Source: Epilithonimonas lactis (GTDB lineage Bacteria > Bacteroidota > Bacteroidia > Flavobacteriales > Weeksellaceae). From it: a stretch of 64,000 nt of DNA. Below are positions 7,227 through 16,500 of the stretch, piece by piece. Positions within the stretch are counted from its first letter, which is position 1. Every line of letters starts with the position of its first letter. The stretch is from contig NZ_FOFI01000004.1 in assembly GCF_900110605.1 (NCBI RefSeq), positions 347,943 through 411,942 of the forward strand. Direction: 5' to 3'. The notes below the pieces were generated by a model. It did no database searches, was not told the origin of the DNA, and saw only the letters and a program-made list of their open reading frames with translations. Made by a program: the position numbers and the translations under genes.

Positions 7227-7859
7227 TTAATTCTTGCTGAAGTATTCTGCAACACCAGTTCTGTTGGCATTCATTGCTTCTTTCCCTTCTTCCCAGTTTG
7301 CAGGACAAACTTCACCGTGTTTTTGAACGTGAGAATAAGCGTCGATCAAACGAAGATATTCTTTAACGTTTCTTCCAAGTGGCATATCGTTTACAGACTC
7401 GTGGAAGATCTTTCCAGTTTCGTCGATCAAATAAGTAGCTCTGTAAGTTACGTTAGAACCTGTGTAAACCTCGTTTCCTTCTTCATCGTAATCTAAATCC
7501 TGATCTACGATTCCAAGGATGTTTGCCAATTGTCTGTGTGTGTCAGCTAGGATCGGGTAAGTTACACCTTCGATTCCGCCGTTGTCTTTTGGTGTGTTCA
7601 ACCAAGCGAAATGTACTTCATTTGTATCGCAAGATGCACCGATGATCACTGTATTTCTTTTTTGAAATTCTGGTAAAGCCTCTTGGAAAGCGTGCAATTC
7701 TGTAGGACAAACAAAAGTGAAATCTTTTGGATACCAGAACAAAATCACTTTTTGCTGATTGTTTACTGCTTCTTCAAAAACGTTGATTTTAAGATCGTCG
7801 CCCATTTCGCTCATTGCATCAATCGCTACATTTGGGAATAATTTTCCTACTAATGACAT
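7227..7859 (-). CDS. Typical 2-Cys peroxiredoxin (AhpC/TSA family)
   Basis: A 210-residue cytoplasmic peroxidase for H2O2 and organic hydroperoxides. The peroxidatic Cys51 is in FWYPKDFTFVCPTEL and the resolving Cys185 in HGEVCPANW, the pattern of typical 2-Cys AhpC/Prx1 enzymes. TYLIDETGKI and the Arg in NMPLGRN support the family. It is the first gene of the peroxiredoxin-thioredoxin-DUF6952 series, ahead of its likely reductant. About 375 bp without a clear gene lie upstream. Confidence 0.92.
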   Translation of the reverse strand: MSLVGKLFPNVAIDAMSEMGDDLKINVFEEAVNNQQKVILFWYPKDFTFVCPTELHAFQEALPEFQKRNTVIIGASCDTNEVHFAWLNTPKDNGGIEGVTYPILADTHRQLANILGIVDQDLDYDEEGNEVYTGSNVTYRATYLIDETGKIFHESVNDMPLGRNVKEYLRLIDAYSHVQKHGEVCPANWEEGKEAMNANRTGVAEYFSKN

Positions 7860-7879
7860 AATATTTAAGTTTTAATTGT

Positions 7880-8234
7880 TATTTTTTGATAGTGCGAAAT
7901 TACAAAGATTTTGTGAATTGAATATTAAATATCGATTTATAAAATCTATCAAGATGAAAGTCTGGAAACTAACGGTGTTATCAAGGAATTGCGACATGTT
8001 GAATCGCCAGGTTACTTACTGACTACCAAATTCTTTAAATTTATCAATCAAATTTCAAACAAATCATTAACTAAAAATTTATTCGAGTCAAACTTTTCTG
8101 ATAAATTTCAAATGGAAAATTCTTACTTCCGCTTTGATATGTTTGCATTTTTTTTAATAATTTCGCTCGATTGAAAAGCATAAGCTAAAAAAACACGATG
8201 AGCGAACTACATTTGAAAACACTGAATCAAAAGA
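7880..8234. other. Intergenic stretch with a possible gene remnant
   Basis: No convincing gene. A plus-strand frame is open from about 7929 to 8174 without an ATG at its beginning; the first usable start is TTG at 7989. The encoded peptide (for example SLETNGVIKELRHVESPGYL) has a normal amino-acid mix and ends in a hydrophobic segment, so it may be a decayed gene, but I recognise no family. No terminator or repeat is seen. Confidence 0.3.
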
Positions 8235-9689
8235 ATGCTTTTTAATTCTCTCAATTTTGCGGTTTTCCTTCCAATTGTATTTATTCTGTATTGGTTTTTC
8301 ACCAACAGAAATCTCAAGCTTCAAAATGCATTACTGCTGATTTCCAGCTATTTCTTCTATGCGTGTTGGGATTGGCGATTTATGTTTCTGCTGTTGTTTT
8401 CGACATTGCTCGATTACTTTACTGGTCTGAAGATGGAGGATTCACAAGATCAAAAACATCGAAAAATATGGTTTTGGTTGAGCATAATTATCAACCTTGG
8501 ATTTTTAGGCGTTTTTAAATATTATAATTTCTTTGCAGAATCTTTTGCAGAAAGTGTTTCTCATTTTGGATGGAAAGTAAGTCCATTGATGTTGAATATT
8601 ATTTTGCCCGTTGGAATTTCATTTTACACTTTTCATGGTCTTTCGTATGTCATTGACATTTATAAAAATAGAATAAAAGCAGAGCGGAACTTTGTAGATT
8701 ATGCCGTTTTTGTAAGCTTTTTTCCACTTCTAGTTGCAGGTCCCATTGAGCGAGCGACTCATCTTATTCCTCAAATCAAAAAACAAAGAACCTTCGATTA
8801 TTCAAAAGCTGTAGATGGATTGAGACAGATACTTTGGGGACTTTTCAAAAAAATTGTGATCGCCGATAACTGTGCAGAATATGCCAATTACATTTTCAAC
8901 AATTCTGCAGATATGAATGGAAGTACGCTAGTTCTAGGTGCTTTATTCTTTACTTTTCAGATCTATGGAGACTTTTCTGGTTACTCAGATATTGCTTTGG
9001 GAACAGCAAGATTATTTGGAATCGAACTCTTACGGAACTTCTCATTCCCATATTTCTCTAGAGATATCGCCGAATTCTGGAGACGATGGCATATATCGCT
9101 TTCCTCATGGTTCAAAGATTATTTGTACATTCCATTAGGTGGAAGCAAGGGCGGCAATTGGATGCGAATCCGGAATACGTTTATCATTTTTCTCGTCAGT
9201 GGATTCTGGCATGGTGCGAATTGGACATTTATCGTTTGGGGATTTTTGCACGCCTTATTTATATTACCGTCGATCATTTTGAAAACCAACCGGAACAATT
9301 TGGAGATTGTAGCGCAGGGTAGAATGTTTCCATCCTTGAAAGAATTTTTGCAGATTGTAATTACATTTTCTCTAACCGTATTCGCATGGATATTTTTCCG
9401 GGCAGAAAATATTGGTCATGCAATCAGTTATATTAATGGAATCCTCCAACCTTCGATCTTCAGCTATCCCAAATTTGAGGGAATGGAAAATGCTTGGACC
9501 ACTTTCGTACTGATCCTATTATTTTTATTGATCGAATGGCAAGGTCGTGAGAGCCAATATGCTTTGGAAGGGATGAAGAGAATCAATTCAAAATCCACGC
9601 GATGGCTTAGTTACGCGATCATTCTTTTGGTGATCTATTTTTATGGCAATTTTGGAGAAACCGTAGAGTTCATCTATTTTCAATTTTAA
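8235..9689 (+). CDS. MBOAT family membrane-bound O-acyltransferase (AlgI-like)
   Basis: A 484-residue polytopic membrane protein (about ten hydrophobic segments) of the AlgI/DltB branch of MBOAT proteins, which move acetyl or other acyl groups across the membrane onto extracytoplasmic polymers. The catalytic-His region is GFWHGANWTFIVWG, and other MBOAT signatures are PVGISFYTFHGLSYVID and FPLLVAGPIER with a RRWHISLSSWFKDYLYIPLGG segment. It is followed 11 nt later by an SGNH-like partner gene, the usual pairing (AlgI with AlgJ/X, DltB with DltD). No polysaccharide synthesis genes are adjacent, so the acceptor is unknown. Confidence 0.92.
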   Translation: MLFNSLNFAVFLPIVFILYWFFTNRNLKLQNALLLISSYFFYACWDWRFMFLLLFSTLLDYFTGLKMEDSQDQKHRKIWFWLSIIINLGFLGVFKYYNFFAESFAESVSHFGWKVSPLMLNIILPVGISFYTFHGLSYVIDIYKNRIKAERNFVDYAVFVSFFPLLVAGPIERATHLIPQIKKQRTFDYSKAVDGLRQILWGLFKKIVIADNCAEYANYIFNNSADMNGSTLVLGALFFTFQIYGDFSGYSDIALGTARLFGIELLRNFSFPYFSRDIAEFWRRWHISLSSWFKDYLYIPLGGSKGGNWMRIRNTFIIFLVSGFWHGANWTFIVWGFLHALFILPSIILKTNRNNLEIVAQGRMFPSLKEFLQIVITFSLTVFAWIFFRAENIGHAISYINGILQPSIFSYPKFEGMENAWTTFVLILLFLLIEWQGRESQYALEGMKRINSKSTRWLSYAIILLVIYFYGNFGETVEFIYFQF

Positions 9690-9700
9690 AGATATCAGAT

Positions 9701-10561
9701 ATGAAAAAGTTTATTTCTAATCTCTTTATTTTTTTGATGATCGTATTCTTGTTCAATGCAGTCGTGTTTGTGTTTGCCAATGATAATTATTACAAAGGTT
9801 ACAAAGAGTTTCCCAATAAAAAATATCACTCATTCATCATGGCGGACTCACATGGAATGCCTCTTGATCAATTTGCTGAGAAATTTGAGGTTTATAATTT
9901 CTCTTCAAACAGTGATTCTTATTTTGATATTAAGAGGAAGATCAATTATCTGATAGAAAATCGTTACAAGGTAAAAACGATCTACATCACGGTCGATGGT
10001 CATACGCTGAGTCCTTACAGAGATGCGAATAACAACACCGATAAAAGCATCATCTACACTTCCGAAATTACGCCTAATTACATCAAAGAGAAGTATTTGA
10101 AATATTACTCTCCAATTCTTCAATTGAAGGTCAATCCATTATTCAGAAACTATCTGGAGCAAAAAGTTGAAAATCTTGTAGTTGGAAAAAAAGATGTTTC
10201 AAATGATATCATCTGGAGCAAGCTTTCGAAAAAAGAGCAGATCAAAAGGTCAGAAGAAAGAGTAGCAGGACAATTTCCAACAAAAAATAGAAGTCAAAAA
10301 TTAGAAAAGACATTATTGGAAATCATCCAATTATGCAAAGTCAATGGCATCGAATTGATAGGAATTAAATTTCCAGCTTCAGAAACTTATCTGAAAATAG
10401 TTGGCAAAAGAAATTATGGCGCCGACCAATTATTCCTTTCCAATGGTTTGAAGGTCATAGATTATGAATTATCTTTCATCAACAATGATGACTATTTTGG
10501 TGATCAGGATCATCTCAATCCAAAAGGTGGTGAGGCATTTGTAGAAAAATTATTAAAATAA
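9701..10561 (+). CDS. Membrane-anchored SGNH-like partner of the MBOAT acyltransferase
   Basis: A 286-residue protein with one N-terminal transmembrane anchor (about 5-25) and an extracytoplasmic domain. SGNH/AlgX-DltD-like features are MADSHG at 47-52 (in place of GDS) and a C-terminal D-x-x-H, GDQDHLNP near 267-274. Its position 11 nt after the MBOAT gene suggests that it transfers the exported acyl group to the final polymer or helps the MBOAT do so. The overall similarity to named families is weak, so the family call rests on the motifs and context. A bidirectional terminator follows immediately. Confidence 0.7.
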   Translation: MKKFISNLFIFLMIVFLFNAVVFVFANDNYYKGYKEFPNKKYHSFIMADSHGMPLDQFAEKFEVYNFSSNSDSYFDIKRKINYLIENRYKVKTIYITVDGHTLSPYRDANNNTDKSIIYTSEITPNYIKEKYLKYYSPILQLKVNPLFRNYLEQKVENLVVGKKDVSNDIIWSKLSKKEQIKRSEERVAGQFPTKNRSQKLEKTLLEIIQLCKVNGIELIGIKFPASETYLKIVGKRNYGADQLFLSNGLKVIDYELSFINNDDYFGDQDHLNPKGGEAFVEKLLK

Positions 10562-10589
10562 AAAAACACCACGGTTGAGTGGTGTTTTT
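10562..10589. terminator. Bidirectional terminator between convergent genes
   Basis: An 11-bp perfect stem (AAAAACACCAC at 10562-10572 with GTGGTGTTTTT at 10579-10589) and loop GGTTGA. A and T tracts on both sides suit termination of both the SGNH gene (plus) and the aminotransferase gene (minus). Confidence 0.8.
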
Positions 10590-10610
10590 GATATGATTTG
10601 GATTGATAGA

Positions 10611-11801
10611 TTAGAATTTTTCTACACAATCTTTAATTCTTTTCATCGCCTCTCTTAGGTCTTCCTCCGAAGCTGCATAAGAAAAACGGATACATTCTGG
10701 ACTGCCGAAACTTACACCGCCAACACAACCAACGTGTGCATTTTCCAAAAGGAACATAGCGAAGTCGTCAGCATCTTTGATCTCGGTTCCATTCAGATTT
10801 TTTCCGATGAAATAGGAGATGTCTGGGAAGAAGTAGAAAGCACTTTTCGGCAGGTTGCATTTGAAACCTTTGATATCTTTCATCAATTCAAAAACAAGGT
10901 CACGTCTTTTGTGAAATTCCGTGATCATGTATTGCAATTCTGATGGGTCCATTTGCATCGCAGTGATAGACGCTCTTTGTGCAACGGTATTGGCTCCACT
11001 GGTCATTTGACCCTGAACTTTGTCACAAGCACTTGCCAGCCATTCCGGACAGGCAGAATAACCGATTCTCCAGCCTGTCATTGCAAAAGCCTTGCTCATC
11101 CCGTTGATCACAGCGGTTTGCTCATAAACTTGTGGAAAACTAGCGATAGAAACATGTTCACCTTCATAATTGATGAACTCGTAGATCTCATCTGAAATGA
11201 TGGTCACATGCGGATATTTGGCAACAACATTCGCGATAGCTTCCAATTCTTCTCTCGTATAATAACTTCCGGAAGGATTACAAGGCGAACTGTAAAGCAA
11301 TACTTTGGTTTTCGGTGTAATGGCTTTTTCCAATTGCTCAGCCGTAAACTTAAATTCTGTATCGATGGAAGTCTCGATGAAAACGGAAGTTCCGCCAACC
11401 AATTTTACCATCTCATCATAACTAACCCAATATGGCGCAGGTAGGATCACTTCATCGCCATCATTCACGATCGCCGAGAGAACATTGATGATTGACTGTT
11501 TTGCGCCATTGGCAACGCAGATCTGGTTTGGTTTGTAGTCCAATCCATTGTCTCTTTTTAGTTTTGCGGCTATGGCTTGTCTTAATTCCAAAAATCCCGG
11601 AACAGGAGAGTAGTGGCTGTAGTTCTCATTGATCGCATCAAAAGCAGCTTGTTTGATCTTCTGGGGAACATCGAAGTCTGGTTCTCCCAAAGTCAAGCTG
11701 ATCACATCTATTCCTGCGGCCTTCATATCGCGCGCCTTGTTGCTCATCACGAAAGTCTGAGAATAACTCAGTCTGTTCAATCTGTCCGAAATTTTACTCA
11801 T
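10611..11801 (-). CDS. PLP-dependent aminotransferase, aspartate aminotransferase class I
   Basis: A 396-residue fold-type I aminotransferase, most like bacterial aspartate aminotransferases of subgroup Ib. Features: SLTLGEPDFDVP near 35, PYWVSYDEM, NPSGSYYTREEL, the PLP-binding Lys in NGMSKAFAMTGWRIGYS (about residue 236), and the C-terminal Arg region RFSYAASEEDLREAM. It probably transfers the amino group between aspartate and 2-oxoglutarate, though related enzymes accept prephenate or aromatic substrates. It is a single gene. A -7 element TATATTTG lies at 11830-11837. Confidence 0.88.
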   Translation of the reverse strand: MSKISDRLNRLSYSQTFVMSNKARDMKAAGIDVISLTLGEPDFDVPQKIKQAAFDAINENYSHYSPVPGFLELRQAIAAKLKRDNGLDYKPNQICVANGAKQSIINVLSAIVNDGDEVILPAPYWVSYDEMVKLVGGTSVFIETSIDTEFKFTAEQLEKAITPKTKVLLYSSPCNPSGSYYTREELEAIANVVAKYPHVTIISDEIYEFINYEGEHVSIASFPQVYEQTAVINGMSKAFAMTGWRIGYSACPEWLASACDKVQGQMTSGANTVAQRASITAMQMDPSELQYMITEFHKRRDLVFELMKDIKGFKCNLPKSAFYFFPDISYFIGKNLNGTEIKDADDFAMFLLENAHVGCVGGVSFGSPECIRFSYAASEEDLREAMKRIKDCVEKF

Positions 11802-11829
11802 GAAACTATTGTATAATTAGATTTAATGA

Positions 11830-11837
11830 CAAATATA
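11830..11837 (-). promoter_or_regulatory. -7 element TATATTTG of the aminotransferase gene
   Basis: CAAATATA on the plus strand reads TATATTTG toward the gene, 28 nt from the ATG at 11801. A -33 TTG at normal spacing is not obvious. Confidence 0.45.
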
Positions 11838-11974
11838 ATTTTTTAATCTAAAACGCATGGATTGTTTCCCAGATTATTTAGGAATATTTTGCATCAAAAC
11901 GGTTTTTACAGGTCGAATCGCTATAATTAAAAAAAATAAGTATTTCTACCCAATTATATATCTTAATAATTGGT

Positions 11975-11982
11975 TATTTTTG
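11975..11982 (+). promoter_or_regulatory. -7 element TATTTTTG of the LuxR-type regulator gene
   Basis: TATTTTTG matches TAnnTTTG and lies about 70 nt upstream of the ATG at 12053. No TTG is found at the usual -33 distance. Confidence 0.4.
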
Positions 11983-12052
11983 CGAATGGAATTTTTAATA
12001 TAATATTATTTTAAGAAATTAATAGATATTGAAGAAACTTTCATAAGCAATA

Positions 12053-13300
12053 ATGAATAAGATTTTTACCCATTACTTGACGATATTACTTTTGATACTT
12101 GTCAGCTCTCTACACGCTAAAGACATCAACATGGATTCTTTGGAAAATGAGATCACCGCATACAATAGGGAAGGAAAACACCTGATCTCCCAGAAGAAAC
12201 TGTCAGAACTTCTACTTTCAAATGAACTTAACGAAAATCAAGAGGCCAATGTGCTCTTCCTGATGGCCACGACGTATCGCAGTGTGAATGACTATCTCAT
12301 GTGCATCGATTACCTCGAAAGGTCCAAGAAGATTGCTAAAAAATCATCTAAAGAAAGTCTGCTGACCATGCGGATCGAGTGCGAATTTGCATTCGTTTAC
12401 TTCGACACCAAAGACTTCGAGAGTTGCCGCGAGGTGATGAAGCGCATTGCAGAGAAGAACTATCTGGATGTTTTACCGGAAAACAAAGCTTATTTGCTAA
12501 TGCAAGAAGGCTACATTTTGCTACAGGAAAACCAATACAACGAGGCTGAAAAAAGATACACCGAGTCCTTTGCCATCATTCAAAAAGTAGATCAATGCAA
12601 TCTGCCCGTGGTCTATTGCAAACTGATGGACCTGTATAGTCATAAAAAAGACATCCAAGCTGTGGAAAAGATGTACCATGAAGGTTGGAAGATCTCGCAT
12701 AAATGTGGCATCCTGAAGTACAAAGTTTTTTTGGCCGCAGAGATGGAGCGCATCTACAAAGAGCATGAGCTTTTTAATGATGCTTATCTTCTGGGAATAA
12801 AGCTGGATTCGCTGAGAAAATTGGAAGACCAAGGCAACGTAATCTCCGAAATGCATATCATCGACAAAGCTTACGTTGAAAAAGACCAAGAAGAGGAACA
12901 CCAAGATGTTTTCCGGGAAAAGATTGGCGCAACTATTGTAGCGATGGTTTTGATAGCATTCATCATCTATTCTTTTTTGAGAAGTAAACGTTTGAAAAAC
13001 GATAAAGTGAGAATGAAAGTTGAAATAAAAGAGATGAAAGAGCATTTAGACTCTTATTCGCAAAATTCTCATTTCAACGGAAAAATTGTAAATAATGAAT
13101 TATCGTTTTTTAATTCTGAAAAACTAACCGAGCGTCAAATCGAACTTCTCAAGTTGATGGCCCAAGGATTTTCTAACAAAGAAATAGCAGATGAGCTCTT
13201 CATTACAGAAAGCACAGTCAAATATCATATCAAGAATATTTATAGCATTTTGGACATCAAGGATAGGAAGGACTTATTTAAGAAAATAAGCGAAAACTAA
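12053..13300 (+). CDS. TPR-containing, membrane-anchored LuxR-type transcriptional regulator
   Basis: A 415-residue protein with an N-terminal signal peptide (residues 1-22, ending near LHA), a TPR-like alpha-helical sensor region (about 35-270), one transmembrane segment (about 290-308, TIVAMVLIAFIIYSFL), a short coiled linker and a C-terminal GerE/LuxR helix-turn-helix (LTERQIELLKLMAQGFSNKEIADEL, about 355-410). This layout, with a periplasmic TPR domain linked through the membrane to a DNA-binding domain, is common in Flavobacteriia. The signal and targets are unknown. Two tandem terminators follow, and the large T9SS cargo gene lies downstream under its own -7 element. Confidence 0.85.
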   Translation: MNKIFTHYLTILLLILVSSLHAKDINMDSLENEITAYNREGKHLISQKKLSELLLSNELNENQEANVLFLMATTYRSVNDYLMCIDYLERSKKIAKKSSKESLLTMRIECEFAFVYFDTKDFESCREVMKRIAEKNYLDVLPENKAYLLMQEGYILLQENQYNEAEKRYTESFAIIQKVDQCNLPVVYCKLMDLYSHKKDIQAVEKMYHEGWKISHKCGILKYKVFLAAEMERIYKEHELFNDAYLLGIKLDSLRKLEDQGNVISEMHIIDKAYVEKDQEEEHQDVFREKIGATIVAMVLIAFIIYSFLRSKRLKNDKVRMKVEIKEMKEHLDSYSQNSHFNGKIVNNELSFFNSEKLTERQIELLKLMAQGFSNKEIADELFITESTVKYHIKNIYSILDIKDRKDLFKKISEN

Positions 13301-13333
13301 ACCTTACAAACCTACAACATCCCATGAACAGAG

Positions 13334-13356
13334 ACTATCCCGAGGGATAGTTTTTT
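13334..13356 (+). terminator. First of two tandem terminators
   Basis: Stem ACTATCC/GGATAGT (13334-13340 and 13345-13351) with loop CGAG, followed by a T-run at 13351-13356. It lies 33 nt after the LuxR-type gene. Confidence 0.7.
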
Positions 13357-13369
13357 CGTTTTCCACCAA

Positions 13370-13397
13370 AGACTATCCTCAGGGGTAGTCTCTTTTT
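13370..13397 (+). terminator. Second tandem terminator, near-copy of the first
   Basis: Stem AGACTATCC/GGGTAGTCT (13370-13378 and 13383-13391, one G-T pair) with loop TCAG and T-run 13393-13397. The AGACTATCC core repeats that of the first hairpin 38 bp upstream. Confidence 0.7.
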
Positions 13398-13554
13398 GTA
13401 ATATTTGTAATAATATTGCCAACTCATTATTCAGAATACAATTGGACTTTTTGAAGATTCGAACACTCAAAACGTCTTTTTTCATATAAATCTTAATTTT
13501 TTAACAAACAGATTTTCTTATCAAATGTCAAGATAAGATAATTAAACAACTGTT

Positions 13555-13562
13555 TAAATTTG
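13555..13562 (+). promoter_or_regulatory. -7 element TAAATTTG of the large T9SS cargo gene
   Basis: TAAATTTG fits TAnnTTTG, 25 nt before the ATG at 13588. The -33 part is not clear. Confidence 0.4.
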
Positions 13563-13587
13563 CAATGTTGATTTTTAAAAACAACAA

Positions 13588-16500
13588 ATGATGAAAAAAA
13601 ATTTCTATGTTTTATTTGCAATTCTAATTGCAAATCTTTTTTCTGCGCAGACAGAATTGGTAAGATGGAACCAAAATAATTTAACTCCATCGGCACCTAC
13701 TTCCGCCAACATGACTGCGGGCAGTAACTTTTCCGGATACGGTGTTGCATCGCTGAACTGGGGTGTGAGTTTCTTCGAGATCTCAAATATTCCACTTTCT
13801 GCAACCATCGAAACCAACAATTATATTCAGTTTACGGTTGCGCCAAAAACGGGTTATCAAATCAATCTTTCGAGTTTTAATTTGACATACCGAGCAAACC
13901 ATCCAAATCAACAAGTAGAAGTACGATACAGTAGCAATGCTGACTTTAGCAATCCACAAACACTTACCAAATTCGTGGCTTCTAATGCTGGTTGGAAACC
14001 TTTGACTCTCAGTAATTTTGTGAATCCAATTATCAGTTCTGGAAAAACAATGTATATCAGATTGTACATCTACGACGGGAATAACAATTCTTTCCATATC
14101 TCCAATGACAATATGGGCGCTGCGCCTCACATCATCGGAACCGTCACAGCGGACGTCCCAATGCCTCCAACAGCAAAAAATGATGCTTTTACCGCAATCA
14201 AAAATAACTATAGTGATCTTGATATTTTGCTGAATGATGTTTCGACTACAAGTTTTAGCAATATCAACATTACACAATCTCCAGCGCATGGGACTATTAC
14301 CAAAAATGGGACCACAAATGTTACTTACAAACCAGCGATAGGATATTTGGGTACAGATAGTTTTAAGTACAGGGTGAGCAACACCAATGGAGAATCCAAT
14401 GAAGCTATTGTCTCTCTGACAGTTGTAGATAATGTGCCTTCACCATTGGTTAGATGGAACAAAATAGAGGCTGATCCAAATCCTTACAATAGCAAAGCCA
14501 TATCAGACAAGCTGACATCCACTTTGAATCTTACTTCAGGAGATTACTGGGAAAATAATATCAATCAAAAAATGTTTCGAATTGGTGGCTGGCCAACGTC
14601 TTTGACCATTGATAAAAGTAAGTATCTTCAATTTTCCATCAAGCCGGAGAATGGCTACAAATTGACTCTATCCGATTTTAATATCGTCATGAGAATGCAG
14701 GGAAATTCTTCAAAAATCAGAGCTGAATATTCCCTTGACAAAGAATTTACTGACGCGAAGGAAGTATTATCAGAAACATTACTTGGTACAGTTTGGACCA
14801 CTTTTTCAATCGCCAATTTCCCAAAACCTATCGCTACGGAAGGCCAGGTCATTTATCTAAGGTTCTATGCTTATTCTACAAATGATGAGCTTCAGATCAA
14901 ATTCCATCCTAACAATTCGGTAGGGCCAACTTTCAATGGGATTTTGGAGTACAATTCATCTACACCAATAGCTTATGATGATTCTGCGAGCACAACTGCA
15001 AACGACGATGTCAATGTATCTGTCCTGATCAATGATGATTATAGCAACACTATCGATCAATTAAAAATAAATTCGCAACCTTCTCATGGTGTTGCCACAC
15101 TCAACTCGAACAACACCATCAATTACTTGCCTGCAAAGGATTTCATCGGAACAGATACTTTCACGTACAAGATCACAAATGCTAAAGGTGAATCTAATCT
15201 TGCAACTGTCCAGATTAACATTGTCGCTAATCAATCATCAACACTAATTCGTTGGGACAAAGATGACTTTTCTGCAACGCCAACCAATAGCTCTGTAGCA
15301 TCTACCAAGATCAATGCAGTTGGTATTTCATTTAGTAAAGCTACTTGGTCAACACCTGTTTTTATCGCATCCGGTTTGGAAAGTAGTGCTAACATAAATA
15401 CATCAAAATATCTTCAGTTCGAACTTGATAATATCAGTTCTTCTAAAGTATTGGAACCGAAGGTATTCAGTTTCAAAGGAAGTGGTGCGATCGATTATGA
15501 GATCAGATATTCCAAAACTGCTGATTTTTCGAGTGGGGTGAGTGTTCTATCTTCTGGAAAATTCAATGAAGCGGAAACAACCTATGATTTCAACTTTCAA
15601 CCAAACCTTCAATTGTCTGCCAACGAAAAATTGTTTGTAAGAATATATTGGTATAAAACTAATAGCAATTTTGTTTTCCAGTATTACACTGGTGCATCTG
15701 GAATCGAGATCCGTGGTGTGTCCTACAACAAGGTCTATGCATCTGCTGATACGATCTGGCAAAATACAGTACCTCCAAGTTGGAGCAATGGAGCGCCTTC
15801 TGCAACCAGAAACGCAATCATCAATACAAGTTACGATACAGCAATAGATGGTAATTTAATAACGAATGATCTGACGATAAATTCTGGCGCTAGTCTGAAG
15901 ATCGCTGCGAAGAACTCTGTAACGGTGAACGGTAAGATCATCAACAAAGCAAATGCAACAGCCTTCACCATAGAAGACAACGGAAATCTTCTGCAAAACA
16001 ACGAAGCTCAGAATACTGGCGATATTACAGTGAAAAAAACAGCCCTGATACCACAAATGGGTTATAATTATTGGTCGTCACCAGTAAGTGGACAGAATCT
16101 ATATCAATTTTCTGATGGTTACAATCAGGCTACAACAACAGGAACAGGAACACCTTGGAACAGATTTTTTGTTTATAATGAGTCAAATGATTATTTTGTA
16201 AACAGCATTGCTAACGAGATCACATTGAATTCCACTTCCGTATTCCAACCAGCAAGAGGTTATGCGATCCGTGGCAAGAATAGTTTTCCGACAACAATTA
16301 CAACAGAGTCGACACCTTCGAAATTTGAATTTGCTGGAGTGCCACAGAACGGTGAATACTCGCACACATTGAAATATACAAATTCTGGACGTGGTTACAA
16401 TATGGTTGGAAATCCTTATCCATCAAATCTTGACCTTGATGAGCTTTTCAACCAAAATAGTTCAAAGATATTTGGAATAGCGTACTGTTGGACCAATAAT

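Noticed and set aside
12521..13045. 174-codon minus-strand frame opposite the LuxR-type regulator
   Set aside because: It is rich in Phe and His, typical of an antisense shadow, and overlaps a well-supported protein.
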